Positions 32,321 to 40,180 of a stretch of 64,000 bases of DNA are shown here, one piece after another (the stretch's first letter is position 1; each line of letters opens with the position of its first letter). The notes beneath the pieces are model-generated. The model was not told the DNA's origin and made no database searches. It saw only the letters and a list, made by a program, of their open reading frames with translations. Origin of the DNA: Streptomyces sp. TS71-3 (lineage in GTDB: Bacteria > Actinomycetota > Actinomycetes > Streptomycetales > Streptomycetaceae). The translations under genes were made by a program, and so were the position numbers. Location: positions 2,790,001 through 2,854,000 of the forward strand of contig NZ_BNEL01000001.1 in NCBI RefSeq assembly GCF_018327685.1, in the 5' to 3' direction.

Positions 32321-32684
32321 GTGCTTCTCCTTGTGCGGAAACGGATGCGGCGAGCGTAGGAACGGGGGCCGGTGCTCCGGAACGCACTCAGGGCCCATCT
32401 TGGGGGTCGTACTTCCGGGGGACGGGGAGTGGTCTTCCGGCGGACGGGGGAGCGGCGGATGGGCCGCAGCGGCGTTGCAGTCCCCTCGTGCGTGGCGAGG
32501 TGCCCGAAATCCAGTGGAGCGGGACCGCCGTGGGCCCTTACGGTGCTGCCGAACCGAGTCGTCCAGGAAAGGACGTGCCGTTGTACACCGTGTGAGACCT
32601 CCCGAGTGCTGATCTGTCGCGCGTCGCGCATGTGCGCCGCGCTTCTTTCTGCTGCGGATTTCTCACAGAGACCGGTGTACTTCT

Positions 32685-33233
32685 GTGCTCACGGACTGGG
32701 TGGTCATGCCCACCTGCCTGCCGCTCGTTCTCCGCCGTTGCCACGCGTGCGCGTCCGAGCGCCTGCGCCCGAACGGCAAGTTTCGCGTCAACGCACACCG
32801 CAAACTCATCGACGCCTGGCTCCTCGCGCTCTGCACCACGTGCGGGGAGACCGCGAAGCTCACGGTCCTGGAGCGGGTGAACGTGCGCTCCGTCCGGCCC
32901 GAGCTGCTGGACCGGCTGCACGACAACGACCCCGGCCTGGCGGCCCAGCTGCTCCAGGATCCGGTCGTACGGAGCCGTAACCGCATAGCCCTCGACTGGG
33001 ACGGTGCCTGGTGCCTCGACACCGGCGGAACGGATCACCTCGACCGCGAGGTGATCGACGTCTCGGTCCGCTTTGCCGCACGGGTCCCCGTCCGGCCGGT
33101 GCGGTTGATCGCCGAAGGCTGCGACCTCTCACGGGCCGATGTCGAGAGACTGATCACGGAAGGGAGACTCGTTTCGGCGGTCCGGCTGAGCGGCAAGCTC
33201 TCCGGCGACTTCACCTTCACGCTGAAGCGCTGA
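32685..33233 (+). CDS. DUF1062-family protein
   Basis: 182-residue protein matching the DUF1062 family as recalled: LRRCHACASERLRPNGKFRV, NAHRKLIDAWLLALCTTCGE, NVRSVRPELLDRLHDNDPGL, and a C-terminal part VRLIAEGCDLSRADVERLIT that resembles a small RNA-binding S4-like unit. Two CxxC pairs (CHAC, CTTC) suggest zinc binding. The function is unknown. Start GTG 32685; ATG 32706 is an alternative inside the conserved region and less likely. The 364-nt gap before it (32321-32684) shows no gene, only a short repeated CTTCCGGNGGACGGGG near 32411-32449. Confidence 0.8.
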   Translation: MLTDWVVMPTCLPLVLRRCHACASERLRPNGKFRVNAHRKLIDAWLLALCTTCGETAKLTVLERVNVRSVRPELLDRLHDNDPGLAAQLLQDPVVRSRNRIALDWDGAWCLDTGGTDHLDREVIDVSVRFAARVPVRPVRLIAEGCDLSRADVERLITEGRLVSAVRLSGKLSGDFTFTLKR

Positions 33234-33249
33234 GACGTCTCCGGGCCCG

Positions 33250-33282
33250 GGGCCTGTCCGGCAAGCTCCGCCGGACAGGCCC
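33250..33282. terminator. Perfect hairpin terminator after the DUF1062 gene
   Basis: GGGCCTGTCCGGC pairs with GCCGGACAGGCCC across a 7-nt loop, 17 nt after the stop codon and between convergent genes. Confidence 0.85.
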
Positions 33283-33349
33283 TGGGTGCGGTGACCCGCG
33301 GAGTTGTTCATTGCGGGCTCTGCGGGCGGCGTAGGTGTACAACGGCACG

Positions 33350-33847
33350 TCAGAGAGACTGCGACCGAACGGCTTCGTAGGCTTGTTGCAACCGCTCTGA
33401 GGCAGTTGGGCTCTTCGGGTTCTCGCGCGTGACGCCGAGGTGGATCTCGCGCAGCTCGTCCATGAGCTCGCTCGCGAGGTGCGGGGAACCCTCCGCGAGA
33501 ATGCGGGCACGCACCGCGAGCTCCGGGGTTGTGGGACGGTGCTGTACCCCCCATGCACCGAGGGCGACCATCACGGGGAGAGTCTGGATGCCGGCTTCGG
33601 TGAGGGAGTAAGTCGCTTTCTGGCCGCGAGTGGCGTCGTCGCGGCTGAGCAGGCCCGCCTCGACGAGCTTGCGCAGGCGGCTGGCGAGGACGTTGGAGGC
33701 GATGCCCTCGTCGTTCCGGGTCAGCAGATCGCGGAAGTGACGACGTCCACCGAAGATCACGTCACGAAGCACGATCAACGTCCATGCGTCGCCCAGGACC
33801 TCAACCGCGGCGTTGATCGCACAACCCGAACGCGGCTCCTTACGCAT
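33350..33847 (-). CDS. HxlR-family transcriptional regulator
   Basis: 165-residue winged-helix regulator: GCAINAAVEVLGDAWTLIVL, RDVIFGGRRHFRDLLTRNDE, GIASNVLASRLRKLVEAGLL are the HxlR core, with the single N-terminal Cys near residue 9 common in this family and sometimes redox-sensing. It is divergent from the RibD-type reductase gene across a 93-nt gap holding a long inverted repeat, so it most likely represses that gene and itself. The start is ATG 33847 after AGGAGGTGC. Confidence 0.9.
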   Translation of the reverse strand: MRKEPRSGCAINAAVEVLGDAWTLIVLRDVIFGGRRHFRDLLTRNDEGIASNVLASRLRKLVEAGLLSRDDATRGQKATYSLTEAGIQTLPVMVALGAWGVQHRPTTPELAVRARILAEGSPHLASELMDELREIHLGVTRENPKSPTASERLQQAYEAVRSQSL

Positions 33848-33860
33848 CGCGCACCTCCTG

Positions 33861-33924
33861 AGTGATTGCGACTCGCAACTGCTCCATTGTAGGGTTCATC
33901 AACCGGTTGCAGATCGCAATCACT
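33861..33924. promoter_or_regulatory. Paired HxlR operator half-sites in the divergent promoter
   Basis: GTGATTGCGACTCGCAAC (33862-33879) and GTTGCAGATCGCAATCAC (33906-33923) are inverted copies matching at 16 of 18 positions; AGTGATTGCGA and TCGCAATCACT are exact. They are 26 bp apart in the divergent intergenic region and are probably the regulator's binding sites. Confidence 0.75.
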
Positions 33925-33940
33925 TGTTGGAGGCAGATCC

Positions 33941-34585
33941 ATGGCCAAGGTCCGAGTGCACAACTTCCTCGTCTCCCTCGACGGCTACAGCGCAGGCGAG
34001 ACGATCACGTTGGACGCACCCATCGGGGGCGCCGAGCGGCTGTTCGCGCGCTTCGACGGGCGGGTCATCCACGGCGTGGAGGCCGTGGACGACCCGATCA
34101 CCCTCGATCGCGCTCTCACGAGCACCTGGGGTCAGGGCATCGGGGCCGAGATCATGGGCCGGGGCAAGTTCGGTCCGCAGACCGGCGAGTGGACCGACGA
34201 CGACTGGCAGGGCTGGTGGGGCGACGCACCTCCCTTCCGCACGCCCGTGGTGGTGCTCACCCACCACCGACGTGATCCCATCCACTTCGACAACGGGACG
34301 AGCTTCCACTTCCTCGACGCCACGCCCGGGGACGCGCTCGAATACGCCCAGGACCTCGCAGGCGGCCGGGACGTGCGCATCGGCGGTGGCCCCTCCACCG
34401 TCCGGCAGTTCCTGACGGCCGACCTCATCGACTTCCTGCATCTGGTCACCGTGCCCATCACCCTCGGCACCGGGGTCTCGATGTGGGACGGGCTGGCCGA
34501 AGTCCAGGACCGCTTCACCATCGAGTCGGCGACCTCGGCAAGCGGCCTCACCCACCACTTCTGGAACCGAACCGTCACCAGCTAG
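33941..34585 (+). CDS. Dihydrofolate reductase-like / RibD C-terminal domain protein
   Basis: 214-residue NADPH-dependent reductase of the RibD C-terminal fold: VRVHNFLVSLDGYSAG, GAEIMGRGKFGPQTGEWTDD, PVVVLTHHRRDPIHFDNGTS, DVRIGGGPSTVRQFLTADLI, DFLHLVTVPITLGTGVSMW. GGGPS is the nucleotide-binding loop. This family includes uncharacterised reductases often paired with HxlR or other stress regulators, as here. ATG 33941 follows GGAGGCAGATCC. The substrate is unknown. Confidence 0.88.
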   Translation: MAKVRVHNFLVSLDGYSAGETITLDAPIGGAERLFARFDGRVIHGVEAVDDPITLDRALTSTWGQGIGAEIMGRGKFGPQTGEWTDDDWQGWWGDAPPFRTPVVVLTHHRRDPIHFDNGTSFHFLDATPGDALEYAQDLAGGRDVRIGGGPSTVRQFLTADLIDFLHLVTVPITLGTGVSMWDGLAEVQDRFTIESATSASGLTHHFWNRTVTS

Positions 34586-34683
34586 CCGGGTTCGGCCTCC
34601 CGGCCGCCGCCGCACGCCCGTGTGACGTGGGCCGTCGGCGAGGTGGCAGCGGAGCTGCTCCTTCCGACTCGGCCGGGAACGCA

Positions 34684-35124
34684 TCAAGGCGCTTCCGTGG
34701 CGCACTCCGCCCACACCGTCTTGCCCGGACCCACCCGCTCGCGCACGCCCCAGCGCCGTGCGAGCGCCGCGACGACCAGCAGCCCCCGGCCGCCCTCGGC
34801 CGGCGCGACCGCTTGCGGCGGCTCCTCCGGCCGCCCCGGATGCGTGTCGGACACCTCCACGCGGACCACGCCCGCGGCCCGGTCATGGCTCAGCTTCAAC
34901 TCGAAGTCCCGCCCGGGGACGCGCCCGTGCAGCACAGCGTTCGCGCACAGTTCGGCGACGACCACCGCTACGGCGTCGGACGCGTCGGAGCCGTACGGCA
35001 GGCCCCACTGGTCGAGCCGGTGCACGGCCAGCCGGCGCGCGAGCCGTGCGCCCCGGCGCGTCGACGAGAACCGCTGGGCGAACACACTTACGGTAACGGC
35101 CCCCTGGGGCCCCGAGACTGACAT
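34684..35124 (-). CDS. ATP-binding protein, anti-sigma/RsbW-like HATPase
   Basis: 146-residue GHKL ATPase domain: FSSTRRGARLARRLAVHRL, AVVVAELCANAVLHGRVPGR (N-box Glu-x3-Asn), VEVSDTHPGRPE (G1 box), GGRGLLVVAALARRWGV (G2). These small proteins act as serine kinases or sigma/anti-sigma modulators. It is divergent from an XRE regulator and DUF397 gene; this trio is the WhiJ-type arrangement common in Streptomyces development loci. ATG 35124 is preferred; the longer frame to 35157 begins with an unsupported TTG. Confidence 0.83.
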   Translation of the reverse strand: MSVSGPQGAVTVSVFAQRFSSTRRGARLARRLAVHRLDQWGLPYGSDASDAVAVVVAELCANAVLHGRVPGRDFELKLSHDRAAGVVRVEVSDTHPGRPEEPPQAVAPAEGGRGLLVVAALARRWGVRERVGPGKTVWAECATEAP

Positions 35125-35260
35125 GCCCTCAGCGTTCCGGGGCGCATACGGTCCCAACAGGAACGACGCCCATACAGATCACGTTGTATCGGTGCACGCT
35201 CTGGACTGGCCGGGTGACAGCGCGTAACGATGTGGCGCTACGCACTGAATGGGGGCGACG

Positions 35261-36112
35261 ATGCCGGCGGAGAACTCCGGGGACGGGACGACGACCAGCG
35301 AACCCGAACTCTCGGACTCGCTCAAGACGTTCGGGGCGGTCCTGAAAGCGCTGAGGGAGGACGCGGGCCTCACTCAGGAGGAACTGGCCCCGAGGCTGCG
35401 GTACTCGACGGCGTACGTCGCGAAGTTCGAGCAGGGCAAGCGGTTTCCTCCGGAGGATCTTCCGGTGCGCGTGGAGCCGGTCCTCGGGCGGACGGCGGGG
35501 AAGGTGCTGGGGGCGGCGGTGCGGAGCCTGCGGCGGAAGCCGGGCCTTGCTTCCTGGTTCCTCCAGTGGGCCGGTATCGAGGAAGAAGCCATCTCCTTGT
35601 ACGCGTACGAGTGCAGGGCGGTGCCGGGGTTGTTGCAGCCGGAGGGGTATATCCGCGCGATCTTCGAGCAGAGGCTGCCGCCCGTGACGGAACAGAAGCT
35701 TGAACGCGAGATTGCCGCACGGCTGGAACGCCAGCAACTCATCGCGCAGAAGCCGAACGCGGCGTTCAGTTTCGTCATCGAGGAGTCGGTGCTGCTACGG
35801 GGCCTCGGAGGGCCTTCCGTGACGGCAGAAGTTATCGACCACTTGCTGGTCACCGGTCAGCGAACCAACGTTGAGATCCAGATCATGCCTCTCAGGCAGG
35901 AGGACCACACCGGGGCCGACGGTCAGTTGTATCTGGCTGAGACTCCGGAACACGAGTGGTTCGGTTACATCGAAGGCCACCGGTCGAGTGCTCTGATCAC
36001 GGCTCTCAGGGATGTGAGTGTGCTCCAACAGCGTTACAGCAAACTGCGTTCCCAGGCCCTGGACTGGCGGGCTACTGTGAAGCTGCTGGAACAGATGCGA
36101 GGAGCGCTATGA
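35261..36112 (+). CDS. XRE-family regulator with DUF5753 (WhiJ-like)
   Basis: 283-residue regulator. The N-terminal helix-turn-helix reads FGAVLKALREDAGLTQEELA, PRLRYSTAYVAKFEQGKRFP; the remaining 200 residues are the DUF5753 domain (YECRAVPGLLQPEGYIRAIF, RTNVEIQIMPLRQEDHTGAD, RYSKLRSQALDWRATVKLLE). WhiJ-type regulators pair with a small DUF397 protein, encoded next with a 4-nt ATGA overlap. They control development and antibiotic production in Streptomyces. ATG 35261 was chosen over 35249 because GGGGGCG is at suitable distance. Confidence 0.9.
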   Translation: MPAENSGDGTTTSEPELSDSLKTFGAVLKALREDAGLTQEELAPRLRYSTAYVAKFEQGKRFPPEDLPVRVEPVLGRTAGKVLGAAVRSLRRKPGLASWFLQWAGIEEEAISLYAYECRAVPGLLQPEGYIRAIFEQRLPPVTEQKLEREIAARLERQQLIAQKPNAAFSFVIEESVLLRGLGGPSVTAEVIDHLLVTGQRTNVEIQIMPLRQEDHTGADGQLYLAETPEHEWFGYIEGHRSSALITALRDVSVLQQRYSKLRSQALDWRATVKLLEQMRGAL

Positions 36113-36351
36113 CCACCACCCCTGAGCTGAGCTGGTTCAAGAGCAGCTACAGCGGTAGTGAGGGCGACAACTGCATAGAGGTCGCCCTGAGCTGGTTCAA
36201 GAGCACCTACAGCGGCGGCGACGGCGACAACTGCGTAGAGATCGCGATACGCCCCACCACCGTCCACATCCGCGACTCCAAGAACACCGCCCGCCGCCCC
36301 CTCACCGTCACCCCCGCCGCCTGGTCGGCGTTCACCGCTCACGTGCGGTAG
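36109..36351 (+). CDS. DUF397 protein with an internally duplicated N-terminal half
   Basis: 80-residue small acidic partner of the XRE protein. A normal DUF397 protein has one W-x-KSSYSG-x-GDNCVEVA unit; here it is repeated: SWFKSSYSGSEGDNCIEVA and SWFKSTYSGGDGDNCVEIA in tandem, followed by one VHIRDSKNT and VTPAAWSAFTAHVR. The duplication is 60 bp and in frame (about 36127-36246). The ATGA overlap with the regulator gene shows tight coupling. DUF397 proteins are thought to modulate their XRE partner. Confidence 0.9.
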   Translation: MTTTPELSWFKSSYSGSEGDNCIEVALSWFKSTYSGGDGDNCVEIAIRPTTVHIRDSKNTARRPLTVTPAAWSAFTAHVR

Positions 36352-36403
36352 CGCGGTCTGCTGGCTACTCTGGGGGATCGGGTAGTCACTGACCGGAGGG
36401 TGG

Positions 36404-38572
36404 GTGCTGGAGATGGCAGGCCGCAATGACGCGCGCTCCGACGGGCACGGGCGCGTCTACCAGGCTTCGGGCGACCAGCACATCGTCGAGCACCATCACC
36501 ACGTCCCCGACTGGTCGGGCCCCGACACGGTACGTCATCCGGCCGTGGGCCGGGCTCCCGTGGTGCTTCGCGACCGCACAGGGGAGATGGACCGACTGCG
36601 AGCCGCCGTCGAGCCCGGCGTCGGCAACCGCGTCTACGTCCTGCACGGCCTGGGCGGTTGCGGCAAGACCGCCGTCGCCTACGCCCTCTTCCGCCACGCC
36701 ACCCGCGAAGCCGACCGCATCGGACTCTGGGTCAACGCCTCCGACCCGGCCTCCCTACGCGCGGGCATGCTCGCTGTTGCCGCCGACCGCGGCGCCACCG
36801 ACGCCGAACTCACCGGCGCGCGAAGCGGCTTACGCCCTGCCGCCGACCTCGTCTGGCACTACCTCGACCAGTCCGACCGACCCTGGCTGCTCGTCCTCGA
36901 CAACGCCGACACCCCTGCCATCCTCCGTGACGGCGGCTGGTTACGTACCAGCCCGGTAGGAACCGTCGTCGTCACCACTCGCCAGGCGGCGGCCCATTGG
37001 TGGCCGGGTGCCGAACTCCTCCAGTTCGGGGTGCTCCCACGCGATGAGGCCGCACGTGTCCTCCAGGACCTCGCGCCCCACGCGGGAAGCATCGAGGACG
37101 CGGCAGAGGTCGCCGACCGTCTCGGGCACCTCCCGTTGGCGCTGACCCTGGCCGGCGGATTCCTCGCCCACCAGGTCATCGATCCCTGGACCCTTGCCGA
37201 TTACCGGCACCGACTCGATGGGAGTGCCGGTTTCGCTCCCATCGAGCTGATCGATCGAGGTGCTGAAGCTGGCGCCGACTCCCGCCACCTGCTCGGGCAC
37301 ACCTGGCAGCTCTCGCTTGACGGCCTGACGGCCCAAGGCCTTCCCGAGGCCACCTCTCTGTTGCGCCTGCTCGCCTGCTGGGCCGGCGACCCGCTCCCGC
37401 TCAAACTCCTCACCGGCGCGGAACTCGAACCGGAACTCCGGCCGTCCCGCGTCGAATCAGCCCTACGAGGATTGCTCGACCACTCCCTCGCCGAGCTGGT
37501 ACCAGGCCAGGTGCGCTGTCTGCGCGCTCATGGAATTCTTCTCGACAGCGTTGCTCAAGCGACTCCGAGCGACCAACGAGAACAGCTCGCCGCGACGGCC
37601 ACTGGGCTACTCAAAGCCGTGTTGCCAGAGGTGCCGGAGCGGGGTATGCAAGATCCTGCGGTGATTCTGCTCGGGCCGCACGTTCTTGCATTTTTGCGGC
37701 GAGTAGTGGGATGGAAAGTTGACCAACCTCTTGTGGAGAACGCAGCCGACTGCGCCCTACGGCTCGTTATAGTCGTCCACAGATCGGGCGACTACGCCTC
37801 GGCGCTCACGCTGGCGAACGAAGTTATCGACCTCGCCACGCCCATTTTGGGTACGGATAGTGTTCCTATTCTGAGGCTTCAGCAACGCGTTGGCCGCGCC
37901 CTGTTGCGGCTCGGTCGATTCGATGAGTCCGAGACCGTGTACCGAGAGGTGCTTGAGAGGTGCGAGCGAGTGCTCGGGCCTGCCGCTCCCGATACGCTGG
38001 AAACTTGCTTACGACTGACAAGCCCACTCTTCAACCTCGGTCGAGTCCGGGATGCCATTCCAATGGCGCGGCGGGCAGTGAGCGGCCGGGAGGAGACTCT
38101 CGGCAACTTGCACTTGCTGACCCTAATTGCAAGAGGAATGCTCCTGGAAATGGCTGCGGCCCCAGAGGCTGCTGAACTCTCCGAGAGGGATGCGATACTC
38201 GCGGCGGGTCCTGTTTTGATGGGAGATTTTCGCAAGACGGTCGGAGAGAATCATCCAACTGCGCTCGGAGCCCGGCTCAACTACGCTTACGCGCTTGCTG
38301 CGGCGGGGAGGGCCAGTGAGGCGCTATCTCACGCTCGAAAGGTTGTAGCCGGGTACGAGACGCTTTATGACTCACATTATCCGGCCCTGCTCAATGCGCG
38401 ACAAACGCTCTGTACTGTCCTCTCCACGCTTGGTCGGCACGCTGAGGCGATCGAACAAGGAGAGATGCTCCTCGAAGGGCGGACGCGAGTACTGGGCCCC
38501 GGACACCCGTGGACGCTATGGGCGAGAGACTTCCTGGCCCAGTACAGGCCTCTGGGTGACCCGTCCTCCTGA
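36404..38572 (+). CDS. NB-ARC ATPase with tetratricopeptide repeats (STAND protein)
   Basis: 722-residue STAND NTPase. A short N-terminal segment precedes the P-loop LHGLGGCGKTAVAYALF (near residue 80), Walker B DRPWLLVLDNAD, sensor TVVVTTRQ and GLPL-like LGHLPLALTLAG. The C-terminal half has TPR units (VGRALLRLGRFDESETVYRE, LNYAYALAAAGRASEALSHA, LCTVLSTLGRHAEAIEQGEM). GTG 36404 follows GGAGGG; ATG 36413 is the alternative. The last third (about 37500-38450) is clearly poorer in G+C and uses rarer codons, suggesting a foreign or recombined segment. Such proteins act in signalling or phage defence; no effector domain is visible. Confidence 0.85.
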   Translation: MLEMAGRNDARSDGHGRVYQASGDQHIVEHHHHVPDWSGPDTVRHPAVGRAPVVLRDRTGEMDRLRAAVEPGVGNRVYVLHGLGGCGKTAVAYALFRHATREADRIGLWVNASDPASLRAGMLAVAADRGATDAELTGARSGLRPAADLVWHYLDQSDRPWLLVLDNADTPAILRDGGWLRTSPVGTVVVTTRQAAAHWWPGAELLQFGVLPRDEAARVLQDLAPHAGSIEDAAEVADRLGHLPLALTLAGGFLAHQVIDPWTLADYRHRLDGSAGFAPIELIDRGAEAGADSRHLLGHTWQLSLDGLTAQGLPEATSLLRLLACWAGDPLPLKLLTGAELEPELRPSRVESALRGLLDHSLAELVPGQVRCLRAHGILLDSVAQATPSDQREQLAATATGLLKAVLPEVPERGMQDPAVILLGPHVLAFLRRVVGWKVDQPLVENAADCALRLVIVVHRSGDYASALTLANEVIDLATPILGTDSVPILRLQQRVGRALLRLGRFDESETVYREVLERCERVLGPAAPDTLETCLRLTSPLFNLGRVRDAIPMARRAVSGREETLGNLHLLTLIARGMLLEMAAAPEAAELSERDAILAAGPVLMGDFRKTVGENHPTALGARLNYAYALAAAGRASEALSHARKVVAGYETLYDSHYPALLNARQTLCTVLSTLGRHAEAIEQGEMLLEGRTRVLGPGHPWTLWARDFLAQYRPLGDPSS

Positions 38573-38827
38573 TGTCGGTCACGCTGCCCGTCCGTCCGCA
38601 AGAGCAAGTGCACCAGCACGCCTCGCTCGGGTAGCGTGCCCGGCATGGTGAGCCCCGAGTCGGACGAGTCGGGGGCTTTCGGTCACCCCGTCAGCCCCCG
38701 CCCCTTGAATCACTGAGTTCGCGGTCCCGCGGTACCGCTGGTTCCGTAGTCGGACGAGCGTGTCCCCGGGTGCTGACCGTGGTGACGAGACGCCTCCCCA
38801 CGCCTCTCCTCGCCCCGGAGCCACTCG

Positions 38828-40102
38828 ATGCCTCTCCCGCTCTACCTCCTTGCCCTGGCGGTGTTCGCCATGGGTACCTCCGAATTCATGCTCGCCGGCC
38901 TCCTGCCCGATATCGCCTCCGGCCTCCACGTGTCCGTCGGGACGGCGGGCACGCTCACGTCGGCCTTCGCGGCCGGAATGATCGTCGGTGCCCCGCTCAT
39001 GGCTGGGCTCGCACGCAACTGGCCACGGCGGTCGAGTCTCCTCGGGTTCGTCCTCGCGTTCTCCGCGGCCCACGCCGTGGGTGCCGCCTGCACGAGCTTC
39101 CCGGTCCTGTTCGCCACCCGGGTCCTCGCCGCGCTCGCGAACGCGGGTTTCCTCGCCGTGGCTCTGACGGCCGCCGCCGCGCTGGTCCCGTCCGGCCAGA
39201 AGGGACGCGCGCTCGCCGTGCTGCTGTCCGGGACGACGGTGGCCACGATCGCCGGCGTCCCCGGCGGATCGGTACTCGGCACGGTGCTCGGCTGGCGGGC
39301 CACGTTCTGGGCCGTTGCCGCCGTCTGCCTGCCGGCGGCCGCCGGCATCCTCAAGGGGATCCCGACGCGTTCCGCGAAGAAATCCGTGAAGGAGGGAGAC
39401 GCTGCTGACTCACCGGGAGACGCTGCTGACCCGCCGGCCCTGCGCTCGGAACTCGCAAGGCTGAGGAGTCCGCGGCTGATCCTGGTGATGCTGCTCGCCG
39501 CACTGGTCAACGCCGCGACCTTCGCCGGCTTCACCTTCCTCGCCCCTGTCGTGATCGACACCGCCGGGCTGGACAAGCTGTGGGTCCCGGTCGTCCTGGT
39601 GCTCTTCGGTGCCGGTTCCTTCGCCGGAGTCACCGTTGCCGGGCGCTTGTCCGACCAGCGTCCCGGGATGGTCATCGCAGTCGGCGGTCCGCTGCTGCTC
39701 ATCGGCTGGCCGGGCTTGGCCCTGCTGGCCGGCGAGCCCGTTGCTCTGCTCGTCCTCGTGTTCGTGCAGGGCGCGCTGTCGTTCGCGCTGGGGAGCACGT
39801 TGATCACGCGTGTTCTCTACGAGGCCGCAGAGGCCCCCACCATGGCCGGGTCCTATGCGACGGCAGCACTGAATGTCGGGGCCGCCGTCGGGCCGCTCAT
39901 CGGCGCGACCACCCTCGGCACGTCGGCCGGGGGCCTCGGGCCGCTGTGGGCAAGTGGGTTTCTGATTCTTGTCGCGCTGTTGATCGCCTTCGCCCTGCGC
40001 GGGGTGGTCGTGGTCGACCGGGGTGAGGTTGCTCCGGTGACGCATGCGAACGCCCCCGGATGTTCCGGTGATCACGAGTGTGATGGGCAATGCGAATCAT
40101 GA
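38828..40102 (+). CDS. MFS efflux transporter, Cmx/CmlR chloramphenicol-type
   Basis: 424-residue transporter with 12 predicted helices: LPLYLLALAVFAMGTSEFML, then AGLLPDIASGLHVSVGTAGT are the start of DHA1 exporters of the Cmx/CmlR group; motif A-like GAPLMAGLARNWPRR and GGSVLGTVLGWRATF (antiporter motif C) follow. It probably exports chloramphenicol or related drugs by proton antiport. The tail after helix 12 (APGCSGDHECDGQCES) is unusual and appears to be read-through into a DUF397 remnant that follows. The 255-nt gap before it has a GAGTCGG/GACGAGTCGG hairpin but no gene. Confidence 0.88.
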   Translation: MPLPLYLLALAVFAMGTSEFMLAGLLPDIASGLHVSVGTAGTLTSAFAAGMIVGAPLMAGLARNWPRRSSLLGFVLAFSAAHAVGAACTSFPVLFATRVLAALANAGFLAVALTAAAALVPSGQKGRALAVLLSGTTVATIAGVPGGSVLGTVLGWRATFWAVAAVCLPAAAGILKGIPTRSAKKSVKEGDAADSPGDAADPPALRSELARLRSPRLILVMLLAALVNAATFAGFTFLAPVVIDTAGLDKLWVPVVLVLFGAGSFAGVTVAGRLSDQRPGMVIAVGGPLLLIGWPGLALLAGEPVALLVLVFVQGALSFALGSTLITRVLYEAAEAPTMAGSYATAALNVGAAVGPLIGATTLGTSAGGLGPLWASGFLILVALLIAFALRGVVVVDRGEVAPVTHANAPGCSGDHECDGQCES

Positions 40103-40180
40103 GAGCGGCGGCGACGGCGACTGCACAGAGGCCGCGGTAAACCCCACCGCCGTCCACATCCGCGACTTCCGCTCCCCCCG
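40071..40180 (+). pseudogene. DUF397 gene remnant
   Basis: An open frame contains ESGGDGDCTEAAVNPTAVHI followed by RDFRSPR, the middle and end of a DUF397 protein (compare SGGDGDNCVEIA and VHIRDSKNT at 36109-36351). There is no start with the W-x-KSSYSG part and no normal C-terminus. It overlaps the end of the MFS gene and stops where the IS110 left end is expected, so it is probably a fragment left by recombination or insertion. Confidence 0.7.
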
